Assembly (NCBI GenBank): GCA_937868795.1
Contig: CALMNM010000153.1
Coordinates: 22,563 to 86,562 of the forward strand
DNA from: an uncultured Acholeplasma sp.
GTDB taxonomy: Bacteria; Bacillota_I; Bacilli_A; Acholeplasmatales; Acholeplasmataceae
Length of the DNA: 64,000 nt
Direction: 5' to 3'
The notes beneath the pieces are model-generated. The model did no database searches and was not told the origin of the DNA. It worked only from the letters and a program-made list of their open reading frames with translations. Positions 35,739 through 45,196 of the stretch are shown here, one piece after another. Within the stretch, counting starts at the first letter, position 1. Each line of letters begins with the position of its first letter. A program made the position numbers and the translations under genes.

Positions 35739-36749
35739 TTAAAACCACTTCTTATGTTTAAAGAAAAAGATCATGAAAATGATAATAGAAAGACAGATAA
35801 GTGTAAAACCTAAAACTGCATATCGATATTCCAAAATACCAAAATGAACAAAATTCATGCCAAAGAATCCGGTGAGAAACGATAAGGGAATGAATATGGC
35901 TGAAAACAACGTGAGTGTTGCCATAATTTTATTCAGCTTTGTCGACTGGTTGTTCGTATCCAAATCGAGTAAGTTTCGCACCTGTTCTCTCGATTGATTG
36001 ATTCTGTTATCGAGTCGCTGTAAATGGTCCATCAGATCATCAAAAAATGCTTTATTATCATTTTTAAAAAGATCGTTGCGACGATTCATGGCTTTATCTA
36101 GCGATTCATAGGTTGGAGTCACGTGGCTTTTCAATTTAAGCATCGTTTTTCGAATCAAATAGAATTCATCTTGCTTAATGTTTTTTTGATCGATGATATG
36201 GTCCTCAAATCGATTGATTTGTTCATCCAAAATATCATAGATATCAAGATGATTATCGGTAATGATATCGAGGATTTGATAGAGCAAATAATCTGCGGAG
36301 CGTTCTCTTAAATCTTTATGTTCTTTAAAAAGCTGTTCTAGTGGATTCAAGTAGACAGGTTTGGTTTCATGGAAGGTAATAATCGTATTCTCATACATCA
36401 GAAGGCTCATGTATTGATCGATAACTTCACCTTGATCTAAAAATTCTAAGTTAAACACACAAAAGACATAAGCATCACGAATATCAATTTTTGTCCGTTG
36501 GTTGACATTGAAGACATCTTCTAAGATAAGAGGATCAATGGGATAAAACTTTTTGATGCTTTCAATGATCCCAATATCGGAGAGTCCAATCACTTGGATA
36601 TAGTGTTTTAAAGAAGAATCTCCTTCAAATGAATTTGAGATTTCAAGAACTTTATCGTTATATGCATAATGAATAATGGTGGTTGGAACTTGATGGTGTT
36701 CACCTGTATAAATCATTGATTTTGGTTTAACATAATCAGAGAGTTTCAT
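35739..36749 (-). CDS. corA: CorA family magnesium transporter
   Basis: 336-residue Mg2+/Co2+ channel-type transporter. Long soluble N-terminal domain, two C-terminal membrane helices and the selectivity motif GMN in TGFFGMNF near residue 293. Good AAGGAGG ribosome site. Lies 12 bases after the Smr gene, so it is probably part of the same unit as the NYN and Smr genes. Confidence 0.92.
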   Translation of the reverse strand: MKLSDYVKPKSMIYTGEHHQVPTTIIHYAYNDKVLEISNSFEGDSSLKHYIQVIGLSDIGIIESIKKFYPIDPLILEDVFNVNQRTKIDIRDAYVFCVFNLEFLDQGEVIDQYMSLLMYENTIITFHETKPVYLNPLEQLFKEHKDLRERSADYLLYQILDIITDNHLDIYDILDEQINRFEDHIIDQKNIKQDEFYLIRKTMLKLKSHVTPTYESLDKAMNRRNDLFKNDNKAFFDDLMDHLQRLDNRINQSREQVRNLLDLDTNNQSTKLNKIMATLTLFSAIFIPLSFLTGFFGMNFVHFGILEYRYAVLGFTLICLSIIIFMIFFFKHKKWF

Positions 36750-36761
36750 TCTAAAACCTCC

Positions 36762-37088
36762 TTATAAAATGATATATGAAATACCAGGATTGTTTCTTTT
36801 GTATTCAGGATCTTTTTTAAGTAAATGTTGGTAGGTTTTAATCAATTGATCATAACCAAACAATGAACCAAACGCTTCACCTGGAATAAAGGCTTTAATT
36901 TCTTGTTTTGACATCTTATCTTCCAATACTTGGCGAACCATATCTCTAATGACTCCACCCACACCCGTGGAACCGTAGCCATGAACAATTTTGATGATGG
37001 GTTCTTTCTCATATTTAAGAATCACATCAAGCCTTTGTCTTGCTAAGGCTTGGGTGGGCATGTCAATCTTGATATTGTACGATTTCAT
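36762..37088 (-). CDS. Smr-domain protein
   Basis: 108-residue protein consisting of a small MutS-related (Smr) domain: DMPTQALARQRLDVIL, KIVHGYGSTGVGGVIRDMVR and the C-terminal PGISYIIL. Smr domains act as nucleases on branched DNA or on mRNA (rescue of stalled ribosomes). Coupled by an ATGA overlap to the NYN-LOTUS gene upstream. Confidence 0.85.
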   Translation of the reverse strand: MKSYNIKIDMPTQALARQRLDVILKYEKEPIIKIVHGYGSTGVGGVIRDMVRQVLEDKMSKQEIKAFIPGEAFGSLFGYDQLIKTYQHLLKKDPEYKRNNPGISYIIL

Positions 37089-38002
37089 TTTAATTTTGCT
37101 GCGTTTTTACTTACAGTGATTTCTGGAATGCTAGAAACCAATTTTGAAAAACGAGTAAACCCATATTCTTGATAACTGAAATCTGGATGACGTTTTTCTA
37201 GTTCTTGTTTGATTTTGGTAAGCATCATTTCTTTACTCTTGTTTTGAGCAATAATTTCAATGATTTCTTGCATGATGTCATGTTTTTGAAGCTTTGATTC
37301 TAAGGTGACAAAGGTGGTTGTTTTTTCTTGAGTGATAAAAACACCATTGATGGTTGACACTAAACTAGAAAGTGTTTTATGCCCATAGCGACGTGCATCA
37401 AAATCTGAAAACCGATTGACCAAGATGTCTCCTAATCGTGAAAGTTGAATCTTGTTATCGACACCGTTTTCAATAATAATGTTTTTGATCAGTAAGACGA
37501 TTTCGCTATAGTCATCTTTAACTTGAGGTTTTTTGAGTGTTTGTTCTTCTTCCTCATCATCCTCATCAGTTAAGTATTCGAAATATTTAAACTCATTGCA
37601 TGCTGAGCGAAACGCTTGGGTTGTCGTTTTATTACTACCCACACCGATAACGTGCATGCCACCCTCTCTTAATTTCATCGCGAGAGGGGTAAAATCACTA
37701 TCGGATGTGACCAAGAAGAAAGCATTGACTTTCTCTTGATACATCATTTCTTGTGCATCTAATGCCATTGCCATATCTGCGGCATTCTTACCGATGGCTA
37801 CATTGTATTGATGCACAGGCTTTATCGCATGATCCTGAGCAGTGCGATGCCATTCTTTGGGTAAATTATTAATATCGCCATAAAAACGTGCGATGACAAT
37901 CTTACCGTATTTAGCAATTTCATTCATGACGAGTTTGATATATTTATGGGACACATTCTCAGAATCAATAAGAAGTGCGATTTTATACTCTGATTTTTCC
38001 AT
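37085..38002 (-). CDS. NYN-domain ribonuclease-like protein with two LOTUS domains
   Basis: 305-residue protein. The N-terminal NYN (PIN-like) domain has IALLIDSENVS (catalytic Asp), AADMAMALDAQ and TSDSDFTPLAMKLRE. Two LOTUS/OST-HTH modules follow: residues about 165-225 (RLGDILVNRFSDFDARRYG) and 235-300 (ELEKRHPDFSYQEYGFTRFSKLV). LOTUS domains bind RNA, so an RNA-targeting nuclease is likely. First gene of a unit with Smr and corA. Confidence 0.88.
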   Translation of the reverse strand: MEKSEYKIALLIDSENVSHKYIKLVMNEIAKYGKIVIARFYGDINNLPKEWHRTAQDHAIKPVHQYNVAIGKNAADMAMALDAQEMMYQEKVNAFFLVTSDSDFTPLAMKLREGGMHVIGVGSNKTTTQAFRSACNEFKYFEYLTDEDDEEEEQTLKKPQVKDDYSEIVLLIKNIIIENGVDNKIQLSRLGDILVNRFSDFDARRYGHKTLSSLVSTINGVFITQEKTTTFVTLESKLQKHDIMQEIIEIIAQNKSKEMMLTKIKQELEKRHPDFSYQEYGFTRFSKLVSSIPEITVSKNAAKLK

Positions 38003-38086
38003 ATAACCTCCTGGAGTCGTTATCTTTCTCTATTATACTCTTTTTATGCTTAAAATACGAGACCGCATCATCATCGAAACCTAAAT

Positions 38087-38117
38087 AAAAAAAGATACTT
38101 CTTCGATTAGAAGCATC
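38087..38117 (-). terminator. Terminator of the tRNA-Cys gene
   Basis: Stem GATGCTTCT / AGAAGTATC (minus-strand reading, one G-U pair; 38094-38117) then T7. Confidence 0.75.
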
Positions 38118-38131
38118 ATTTTCTAATGACA

Positions 38132-38205
38132 TGGAGGCCTCAAACGGATTTGAACCGATGATCAGGCAGTTGCAGTGCCTTGCCTTACCACTTGGCTATG
38201 AGGCC
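38132..38205 (-). tRNA. tRNA-Cys (GCA)
   Basis: 74 bases on the minus strand. Acceptor GGCCTCA / TGAGGCC, discriminator U, encoded CCA. Anticodon loop CTGCAAC gives GCA. T-arm GGTTCAAATCC is standard. Confidence 0.95.
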
Positions 38206-38220
38206 GTTACATGCTATATC

Positions 38221-38250
38221 ATTATATCGTTATTAAAGTCGAAAAGTCAA
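38221..38250 (-). promoter_or_regulatory. Promoter of tRNA-Cys
   Basis: TTGACT (38245-38250), 18-base spacer and TATAAT (38221-38226) on the minus strand. Confidence 0.65.
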
Positions 38251-38259
38251 TAGATTTCC

Positions 38260-38718
38260 CTAGGATTTTTTGAGTCGCTCCAACCATAGGGGAAGTGATT
38301 CAGAGATGAGTTTGAAGGTTTCCTCGTAGCGTCCGCTATAGTAGGGATCCGGAACGTCTTGACCTTTTGTGTTTGGATTGATATCTCTAAAGAGATAAAT
38401 TTTATCATAGTGTCTAGTAGACATCTGCTTTAGATCAAATACATTCTCATGATCCATACCAATAATGACATCAAATTCATCAAAATCGCTCTTAGTGATT
38501 TGCTTCGCACGTTTACCAACAAGAGTTGCGTGTTCTCTCACTAGTATCTCTTGTGTACGTGGGTGGGGAGGCTGACCGATTTCATAGGTGGATGTTGCTC
38601 TTGATTCGACATGAATACGATCTTCCAAACCTTGATCCTTGATCATCTTTATAAACAATCCTTCTGCCATAGGGGATCGACATATATTTCCTAAGCAGAC
38701 AAATAAAACTCTTATCAT
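38260..38718 (-). CDS. Low-molecular-weight protein-tyrosine phosphatase
   Basis: 152-residue cytoplasmic phosphatase. The P-loop VCLGNICRSPMAEG begins at residue 7 with the nucleophile Cys8, and the general-acid Asp is in DVPDPYYSGR. Family members act on phosphotyrosine or phosphoarginine. ATG at 38718 has GGAGGAAA upstream. It carries an extended -10 at 38741-38746 divergent from the clpB promoter. Confidence 0.92.
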   Translation of the reverse strand: MIRVLFVCLGNICRSPMAEGLFIKMIKDQGLEDRIHVESRATSTYEIGQPPHPRTQEILVREHATLVGKRAKQITKSDFDEFDVIIGMDHENVFDLKQMSTRHYDKIYLFRDINPNTKGQDVPDPYYSGRYEETFKLISESLPLWLERLKKS

Positions 38719-38740
38719 AAATTTCCTCCAGCGTAAGTTC

Positions 38741-38746
38741 ATTATA
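38741..38746 (-). promoter_or_regulatory. Extended -10 promoter of the LMW phosphatase
   Basis: TGTTATAAT on the minus strand, 23 bases upstream of the ATG and about 30 bases from the CIRCE element. Confidence 0.5.
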
Positions 38747-38772
38747 ACACAAAGATGGGGGATTATGTGATT

Positions 38773-38799
38773 TTAGCACTTATCAGTTGACAGTGCTAA
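38773..38799 (+). promoter_or_regulatory. CIRCE element (HrcA operator) of clpB
   Basis: TTAGCACTT, nine bases, CAGTGCTAA. This is the CIRCE inverted repeat (TTAGCACTC-N9-GAGTGCTAA) with one base changed in each arm. It encloses the -35 box of the clpB promoter, so HrcA would repress until heat shock. Confidence 0.9.
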
Positions 38800-38815
38800 T
38801 ATTCTATTTTATAAT
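38787..38815 (+). promoter_or_regulatory. Perfect sigma-A promoter of clpB
   Basis: TTGACA (38787-38792), 17-base spacer, TATAAT (38810-38815). Together with CIRCE this gives strong expression that is held down by HrcA. Confidence 0.88.
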
Positions 38816-38819
38816 AAGG

Positions 38820-38846
38820 TTGGCAATCAGATATATAGACTGCCAA
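38820..38846 (+). promoter_or_regulatory. 5' leader inverted repeat next to the clpB ribosome site
   Basis: TTGGCA (38820-38825) pairs with TGCCAA (38841-38846), whose last bases run into the AAAGGAGGA ribosome site. A temperature-sensitive hairpin is possible but the 15-base loop makes it weak. Confidence 0.3.
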
Positions 38847-38858
38847 AGGAGGATTATT

Positions 38859-40985
38859 ATGAACTTTACCCAAATGGATGATTACAGCAAAGACCCAAAA
38901 GTCCTCGATAAATTTGGTCGAAACATCGTTGATGCTGTCAAACAAGGAAAAATTGATCCCGTCATTGGACGTGAAGATGAAATCCGACGTGTCATCAAAA
39001 TACTTTCTAGGAAAACCAAAAACAACCCCGTATTGATTGGTGAACCCGGTGTAGGTAAAACCGCTATCGTCGAAGGATTAGCACGTCGAATCGTTGATAA
39101 AGATGTGCCTTTAGGACTCCAAAACAAAATTATTTATGAACTCGATCTCGCCGCACTTGTTGCTGGTGCTAAATTTCGAGGTGAGTTTGAAGAACGACTT
39201 AAAGCAGTCTTAAATAAAATTAAAGAATCCAATGGAGAAATCATCTTATTCATCGATGAACTTCATACGATTGTTGGTGCAGGTCGAGCTGATGGTGCAA
39301 TGGATGCTTCGAATATGCTAAAACCCATGCTCGCACGTGGTGAATTACACTGCGTTGGTGCCACCACTTTAAATGAATATCGAAAATATATTGAAAAAGA
39401 CTCCGCATTAGAACGTCGTTTTCAAAAAGTGATGATCGACGAACCCACTGTCACAGATACGGTAAGTATTTTACGTGGACTAAAATCCCGTTTTGAAGCA
39501 CATCATGGTGTCCATATCTCTGATCCTGCGATTATCGCTGCTGCGACCCTATCAAACCGCTATATCTCTGATCGATTCTTACCAGATAAGGCAATTGACT
39601 TGATAGACGAAGCATGTGCTTCTATTCGTATGGAAATTGATTCAATGCCCGTTGAACTCGATAATGTCTTACGTCGTTTAATGCAACTTGAAATTGAAAA
39701 GACTGCTTTAGATAAAGAAACGGACCCGATTTCTAAAGATCGATTAGCAAAACTAAAAGTTGAAATTGCTGATTTAAAACAACAAGAAAAACATTTGCGC
39801 AGTCAGTGGGATGAAGAAAAAGAACAGATTAATGCGATTAAAAAGAAAAAGAGTCAACTCGAAGTGTTAAGAAATGATTTACAAAATGCATTTAATGATA
39901 GTAATTATCAAAAAGCTGCTGAGCTCCAATATTCAAAGATTCCTGCTTTAGAAAAAGAAATCAATGATCTCACTTTGGAAAACCAACAAGATGGTCGACT
40001 CATTACTGAAGTAGTTACCGAAGAATCAATCGCAGAAATCGTATCCAAATGGACCCAAATTCCCATCTCAAAACTCATGAGTGGCGATAAAGAAAAATTG
40101 TTACATCTTGAAGAAACGTTGAAAAAGCGGGTTATCGGTCAAGATCACGCACTCAGACTCATCACGGATGCGATCATCAGACAACGTGCAGGAATCAAAG
40201 ATGAAAATCGTCCGATTGGCTCATTTCTCTTCTTAGGTCCTACTGGAGTCGGTAAAACCGAGGTTGCTCGATCGCTTGCGGAAGCGTTATTTGATAGTGA
40301 ACATCAAATGGTTCGCATTGATATGAGCGAATATATGGAGTCCTTTAGTGTATCTCGATTAATTGGTTCTCCTCCTGGATATGTGGGTTATGATGAAGGT
40401 GGTCAACTTACTGAAGCTGTTAGACGTAAACCTTACTCGATTATTCTTTTCGATGAAGTAGAAAAAGCTCATCCTGAAGTCTTTAATATTTTGCTACAGA
40501 TTTTAGAAGATGGTCGACTCACGGATAACCAAGGCAGAACGGTTGATTTTAAAAATACGATCATTATCTTGACATCCAATATTGGTAGTGAATTTCTGCT
40601 AAGTTATGATCCTGAAGCACAAAAACAAGTCATGAACTTGGTGAAAACGAAATTTAAACCCGAATTTATCAATCGTATTGATGAAATCGTCATTTTCAAT
40701 GCCTTATCTCTCAAAGTTCAAGTTGAAATTGCCAATAAGATGCTACACGATCTTGAAAAGCGTCTTTCTGAAAAGAATCTACATATCTCGTTTGGTGAAG
40801 ATGTTCAAAAACACATCATTAAACATGGTTTTAACGATGAATATGGCGCGCGGCCTTTAAAACGTTTCATTCAAAGACACGTTGAAACATTGGTTGCGAT
40901 GAAGATGATTGAAGGACTGATCGTCCCCAATCAAACGTATAAAATGGTTGTTAAAGACGATAAGTTAGTGATTGAAAATGCATAA
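38859..40985 (+). CDS. clpB: ClpB chaperone ATPase lacking the N-terminal domain
   Basis: 708-residue AAA+ disaggregase. NBD1 has Walker A GEPGVGKT and FIDELHT; a coiled middle domain follows (about 330-470) with [16 protein letters not shown] and the long Lys/Glu-rich heptads typical of ClpB; NBD2 has GPTGVGKT and [13 protein letters not shown]. The Clp_N domain is missing, so it is about 150 residues shorter than typical ClpB, as in mollicute homologues. No ClpP-docking loop is evident. Start at 38859 is fixed by AAAGGAGGA. HrcA regulation via CIRCE. Confidence 0.93.
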   Translation: MNFTQMDDYSKDPKVLDKFGRNIVDAVKQGKIDPVIGREDEIRRVIKILSRKTKNNPVLIGEPGVGKTAIVEGLARRIVDKDVPLGLQNKIIYELDLAALVAGAKFRGEFEERLKAVLNKIKESNGEIILFIDELHTIVGAGRADGAMDASNMLKPMLARGELHCVGATTLNEYRKYIEKDSALERRFQKVMIDEPTVTDTVSILRGLKSRFEAHHGVHISDPAIIAAATLSNRYISDRFLPDKAIDLIDEACASIRMEIDSMPVELDNVLRRLMQLEIEKTALDKETDPISKDRLAKLKVEIADLKQQEKHLRSQWDEEKEQINAIKKKKSQLEVLRNDLQNAFNDSNYQKAAELQYSKIPALEKEINDLTLENQQDGRLITEVVTEESIAEIVSKWTQIPISKLMSGDKEKLLHLEETLKKRVIGQDHALRLITDAIIRQRAGIKDENRPIGSFLFLGPTGVGKTEVARSLAEALFDSEHQMVRIDMSEYMESFSVSRLIGSPPGYVGYDEGGQLTEAVRRKPYSIILFDEVEKAHPEVFNILLQILEDGRLTDNQGRTVDFKNTIIILTSNIGSEFLLSYDPEAQKQVMNLVKTKFKPEFINRIDEIVIFNALSLKVQVEIANKMLHDLEKRLSEKNLHISFGEDVQKHIIKHGFNDEYGARPLKRFIQRHVETLVAMKMIEGLIVPNQTYKMVVKDDKLVIENA

Positions 40986-41014
40986 AAAAAGCACCGAAAG
41001 GTGCTATTTTTTTG
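40985..41014. terminator. Bidirectional terminator between clpB and the APC permease
   Basis: Stem AGCACC / GGTGCT (40990-41005) with a GAAA tetraloop; T7 on both sides. Confidence 0.85.
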
Positions 41015-42329
41015 GCTTAAATACTAGATCGTAAAGAAAATAACCGATGATGAGGACGCCAAGACCAATAAGTGATGGCACAAGACTTGAAATAAGTGTG
41101 GTTATCATCAATCCAACCATACCGATAATGGCAATGATGGGGATGACTGGATAAAATGGGATCTTATAAGGTCTTTCATGTTCGGGTAGACGCTTTCTAA
41201 AGAGGAACACCGCAATAAAGATTAAGGTATTGAAGATCAGTCCACCAAAGACGACAAAGGTTAAGAGATCTCTGACGTTAAAAATCAGTAAGAGGATGGC
41301 CATGAGGCCAGAACCGATGATAGCAAAACTTGGTGTTTGATATTTCTTATCCAATGTTTTAAATTTTGAAAAGAATGTTTTATCTTCTGCCATCGCATAG
41401 TAGACTCTAGGGAAGACCATCACTGATCCATTCAAAGCACCAAAGATGGAGATCATCACAGCAACAAAGATCAATGTCATCCCAATATCACCAAACGTTG
41501 TCATCATCGCCAAAATGGGTAGATTAGCATCACTACCTAGTGAAGCGAGTGTACTAAAAGGTATGATACGATATAATGCAACAATGAATAAGACATAGAG
41601 CAATGTGACACCCACAATCGAGAATGTTAATGCTTTAGGAAGATCACGTTTTACATTTTTCATTTCACCTGCGACCGTGTTTAAATTGGTCCAACCTTCA
41701 TACGCCCAAAGTGTTGCGACTACACCAAATCCAACCATAGGTAAAACAGCAAAGAATGATGGTGAGCCTTGAGGAACAAAACTTAAGGAAACGGATTCTG
41801 TTCCCATAAATAAACCAATAAAAATGATGGCAATAATGGGTAAAATTTTAATGACTAAGAATACTTTTTGAATTGTTGAACCTACTTTAACCCCTAGATA
41901 GTTGATGAGCGATAACAAAACAATCAAAGAGATTGCAATCAATCTGACCACGAGTTGACTCATCGGAAACATATACGAGAGAATTTCTGCAAAAACTAAA
42001 GACAGTAATGCAATACTTCCTGAACTGATTAAGACAAAGTTCATTAAACCGCTCAAAAACGCAACTTTCTTACCATAAGCCTGACGAAGATAGACATAAT
42101 ATCCCCCAGTTTCAGGAAACATGGTGCCAAGTTCAGCATATGTCAAACCAGAAAATAAGGTGATAATACCGCCAATGACCCACGCGAGTAGGGATAAACC
42201 AAGCGCATAGCCGACTTCCACCATGACAAGACTTGCAAAGACAAAAATACCAGAACCAATCATGATTCCAGCTAATATTGAGATTCCGCCAAATAAACCA
42301 ATTTCTTTCTTTAATGAGGGCATGTTCAT
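41004..42329 (-). CDS. APC family amino-acid permease
   Basis: About 441-residue transporter with 12 membrane spans. The TM1 motif GLFGGISILAGIMIGSGIFVF and TYAELGTMFPETGGYYVYLRQAYG are APC-superfamily hallmarks (LAT-like/amino acid permease). Substrate unknown. The ATG at 42329 is chosen with AAAGG upstream; an ATG at 42323 is also possible. Longer starts would run a non-homologous hydrophobic leader. Confidence 0.87.
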   Translation of the reverse strand: MNMPSLKKEIGLFGGISILAGIMIGSGIFVFASLVMVEVGYALGLSLLAWVIGGIITLFSGLTYAELGTMFPETGGYYVYLRQAYGKKVAFLSGLMNFVLISSGSIALLSLVFAEILSYMFPMSQLVVRLIAISLIVLLSLINYLGVKVGSTIQKVFLVIKILPIIAIIFIGLFMGTESVSLSFVPQGSPSFFAVLPMVGFGVVATLWAYEGWTNLNTVAGEMKNVKRDLPKALTFSIVGVTLLYVLFIVALYRIIPFSTLASLGSDANLPILAMMTTFGDIGMTLIFVAVMISIFGALNGSVMVFPRVYYAMAEDKTFFSKFKTLDKKYQTPSFAIIGSGLMAILLLIFNVRDLLTFVVFGGLIFNTLIFIAVFLFRKRLPEHERPYKIPFYPVIPIIAIIGMVGLMITTLISSLVPSLIGLGVLIIGYFLYDLVFKPKK

Positions 42330-42387
42330 CCATCCTTTCATCCAGTGATAAATTATCATAAAACTAAATAAATAGCGAACTATTTGC

Positions 42388-42410
42388 ACAAAAAAAGGGG
42401 TCAACCCCTC
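42388..42410 (-). terminator. Terminator of the methyltransferase gene
   Basis: Stem AGGGG / CCCCT with a TCAA loop (42396-42409) and T7 on the minus strand. Confidence 0.75.
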
Positions 42411-42414
42411 TAAG

Positions 42415-43101
42415 TTAATGCGTGATAAGCCATGTTTGATGTGAGCTTTCAAGAGACCATGGTTCCAGACTTAAGTTTTGATAGCATGCAGCCTTTAATC
42501 CATGACCTTGAATGATCTTCACCAATTCGTCTTTTCTATAGGGATAAAGAATAGTCGATCCTTCAGTTTCATGTTGGCCGATATTTAGTTTTGTTTTGAA
42601 AATTAGATACTCTTGAAAATACTGGTAATGTCGATGAAAGATGATTTCACCTCGTTCAATCACGGGTAGATTGTCGGGTAAATCACGCAGAATTTTATCG
42701 TAATTAAGCAATTGAATGATCAACAGACCATCGCTTGCGAGTGCTTTCGATACTTCTTCGAAGAAGCGATGAATCTGGTCTTTATTGAGATGGGGTATTG
42801 TATTGCCCAAACATGTGATTAAATGAATATCTTTTTGACCGGCTAGATAATCCACCATATCCATTTCTATATAGGTCAACGATGGATAATTTGATTGAGC
42901 AACTTCGATCATTTTGCTATCAAGATCGATGCCTGTCACTCGCATTTCTTGCTCATGCATGAAATGAACAAGATGACCCGTAGCACACCCTAAATCGATC
43001 GCTCTTTTTCCTTTGATCATCCAACGCTTTAATTGCTCAAAAGAAACTTGGTTGACAGGGAATATTTGATCATAGTATATGGCAAAATGCTGATACATCA
43101 A
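42415..43101 (-). CDS. Class I SAM-dependent methyltransferase
   Basis: 228-residue methyltransferase. AIDLGCATGHLVHFM is SAM motif I, VTGIDLDSKMIEVA motif II and LASDGLLIIQLLNYD the later strand region. Substrate unknown. Its ATG overlaps the AEC transporter stop by 4 bases. Confidence 0.85.
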   Translation of the reverse strand: MMYQHFAIYYDQIFPVNQVSFEQLKRWMIKGKRAIDLGCATGHLVHFMHEQEMRVTGIDLDSKMIEVAQSNYPSLTYIEMDMVDYLAGQKDIHLITCLGNTIPHLNKDQIHRFFEEVSKALASDGLLIIQLLNYDKILRDLPDNLPVIERGEIIFHRHYQYFQEYLIFKTKLNIGQHETEGSTILYPYRKDELVKIIQGHGLKAACYQNLSLEPWSLESSHQTWLITH

Positions 43102-44105
43102 ATCGCTCCTAACATTCTAAAGATGACGATAATCGCAAACATCGTCACGATAGAAAACACTGAAGACCATACCACAATTTGTCCCGCGAGTTGTTCATCG
43201 CCTCCCATTTCATGCACCATGATAGCTGAAGATACAGCAGCAGGTGTCGCAAACAAAGCGATGAGTGCGACATAAGCTTGGTCCATTCCTGGAATTCTAG
43301 ATTCCAAAAGATAGGCAACCGATAAGGAAATGGCAGGTACAAATAAAATACGCCAAGAGACACCTAAGGCGATCTTCTTCATAAGAGGTTTTATTACCGA
43401 TAATTCAAATTGACCACCTAAAGCAATCAATGCCATGGGGGATGCTGTTTGGCTAATCATTCTTAGTGCATCATAAACGAATGGGGTGTCTCGTCTCATT
43501 GAAAAGAAAATGGATCCCTCCGGAGATGTGATAAGTCCTCTCAAGAACAGGACAACTAAACCAGATAAAACACCGATAATGAGAGGATTGGTTACGATAC
43601 TTTGTAGGACTTTCTTAAAACTGATTCTTTCACCTAGTTCGTTCGTTTGATACATGGTTAATGACACCACGGAAAGCACATTGGCAAGTGGGATCGTAAA
43701 CGCTGAAATCAGGGCGACGATTGCCATCGCTTCAACGCCACCTAATGTTTGTGCTAAGGGAATACCAATAAGAGCAAAATTGGATCGGACTATCACCTGC
43801 AGGATGACGCCTTTTTGATTGGGATCTTTGACCAAAATCGGAATCAGTAGATATCCTACTGCATATAAAATGAGCATCATGGATATTGCAAAAAGGATGA
43901 CACCAAATTTGATATCACTGAATTGTTCGATACTGTAGATATTCAAAAAGAGTAAGACAGGTAACCCTACTCTAAAGACATATTTATTGAGCAGATTGAC
44001 GAAATGCAAATCCATAAATCCAATGCGTCTTAATACATAACCTAAGGTAATAATTACGACAATGGGTAAAATAGCATTGGCAGCAAATAAAAACGTATCG
44101 AGCAT
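43098..44105 (-). CDS. AEC family transporter
   Basis: 335-residue auxin-efflux-carrier-family permease with about ten membrane spans. Opening ANAILPIVVIITLGYVLRRIG and mid LPVLLFLNIYSI plus the C-terminal PAAVSSAIMVHEMGGDEQLAG match the family. Bacterial members move malate or other carboxylates. Substrate here unknown. Confidence 0.85.
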   Translation of the reverse strand: MLDTFLFAANAILPIVVIITLGYVLRRIGFMDLHFVNLLNKYVFRVGLPVLLFLNIYSIEQFSDIKFGVILFAISMMLILYAVGYLLIPILVKDPNQKGVILQVIVRSNFALIGIPLAQTLGGVEAMAIVALISAFTIPLANVLSVVSLTMYQTNELGERISFKKVLQSIVTNPLIIGVLSGLVVLFLRGLITSPEGSIFFSMRRDTPFVYDALRMISQTASPMALIALGGQFELSVIKPLMKKIALGVSWRILFVPAISLSVAYLLESRIPGMDQAYVALIALFATPAAVSSAIMVHEMGGDEQLAGQIVVWSSVFSIVTMFAIIVIFRMLGAI

Positions 44106-44173
44106 GACGAATCCTGCGCTTTCCTTCTAATATCATGATTATTGTAACATAAAATCAAAGGATTGATAAGGTT

Positions 44174-44200
44174 AAAAAAAACAGGCTATTTTGCCTGTTT
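44174..44200 (-). terminator. Terminator of the DUF3021 gene
   Basis: Stem AACAGGC / GCCTGTT (from 44180) with T8 on the minus strand, overlapping the TAG stop. Confidence 0.75.
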
Positions 44201-44611
44201 TGTCGAATCATCTTTTTCTTTGATAAGATGATTTAAGTTTTTCTCATCCTTTTTATTCCGGTGGTGTGCATAGATGAGGACCAAAGTATATAAAACTGCA
44301 TAGATTAAACCCATAGTATAGATCAAAGCAGGTCTTCTTAAAACATATCCATCATACATGCGATTGATTGAAAAAGGAACAGGTAGAAGAATTAAATAAC
44401 CCAAAATGACATTGAGGATTCCATTACCCCAGGTCTTTTTGAATATGATAATTGATAAAGCGATTAGTAAAGAATTAGTAATCACTCCAAAGAAAATCTC
44501 CCGAATAGGTAGGTTTACATCAAAACGTCTGATCACCCATAAAGCAATCATAAAAGCAAAGATATTGGTTAGCGTATACACATAAGCAAAGAGTTTAAGA
44601 TAGCGTTTCAT
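44186..44611 (-). CDS. DUF3021-like four-helix membrane protein
   Basis: 141-residue protein with four predicted membrane helices (about 5-28, 38-60, 64-84, 96-115) and a charged tail. DUF3021 proteins are regularly encoded with LytTR regulators and probably modulate them. Four-base overlap with the LytTR gene. Confidence 0.75.
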   Translation of the reverse strand: MKRYLKLFAYVYTLTNIFAFMIALWVIRRFDVNLPIREIFFGVITNSLLIALSIIIFKKTWGNGILNVILGYLILLPVPFSINRMYDGYVLRRPALIYTMGLIYAVLYTLVLIYAHHRNKKDEKNLNHLIKEKDDSTKQAK

Positions 44612-45045
44612 GATTGACCTCCTAAACGTGACTTCAGGGCTTGTACGTATGATCTTGAAATTTCAATTCGATCAAGATTTGATAATGTCGCTTCTAATTT
44701 CCCATTAAATGTGGATCGAAATGATTTGATTTTATCAACATTAACCACGACTTGCTTATTAACCCTTAAGAACGCTTTGTGCATCTCTTCGATTTCATAA
44801 AGTCGATATTTACAGTCAAACACATCATTTTTCGTATAAAGCAAACATTGATCTTCAGTACTTTCGATGTAGTAGACATCCTGTGGTGCAAAAAGAAAGT
44901 TCTTTCCATCTTTTTTACCCATAAAGTCTACACTTTGTTGTTCGAGTGCATGGAGAACTTTTGGAAGCTCTGGATCATTTTCTCTGGCTTCAACAGTGAC
45001 CTTGATCTCTTCTATTTGTTCGTTTTTAATCATCACCAATTTCAT
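44608..45045 (-). CDS. LytTR-family DNA-binding protein
   Basis: 145-residue transcription factor. The C-terminal LytTR domain shows DVYYIESTEDQCLLYT, KAFLRVNKQVVVNVDKI and LEATLSNLDRIEISRSYVQALKSRL. No receiver domain, as in small LytTR regulators partnered with DUF3021. ATG at 45045 is preferred to the GTG two codons earlier. Likely autoregulates the pair. Confidence 0.88.
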   Translation of the reverse strand: MKLVMIKNEQIEEIKVTVEARENDPELPKVLHALEQQSVDFMGKKDGKNFLFAPQDVYYIESTEDQCLLYTKNDVFDCKYRLYEIEEMHKAFLRVNKQVVVNVDKIKSFRSTFNGKLEATLSNLDRIEISRSYVQALKSRLGGQS

Positions 45046-45140
45046 AGACACACCATACTTTCATTACTTATCTTAACATAAAGAAGCAATCAACGAGGAG
45101 GCAAAATCGGGTAAGTTGCGAAAAACATACCTTATGCTAC

Positions 45141-45177
45141 AAAAAAGATGTTCATAACAACATGTTATCAACATCTC
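45141..45177 (-). terminator. Terminator of the DUF2188-like gene
   Basis: Outer stem AGATGTT / AACATCT (45146-45152 with 45170-45176) with an inner ATAACA / TGTTAT stem, then T6 on the minus strand. Confidence 0.8.
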
Positions 45178-45196
45178 CTGCAATGATTAAATGAGG

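Noticed and set aside
35749..36760. M-box (magnesium riboswitch) leader for the corA gene.
   Set aside because: The gap to the upstream Smr gene is only 12 bases, leaving no room for a leader RNA.
39000..40900. Short frames on both strands within clpB, hydB, U32 and other large genes.
   Set aside because: They are out-of-frame shadows without ribosome sites or recognisable products.
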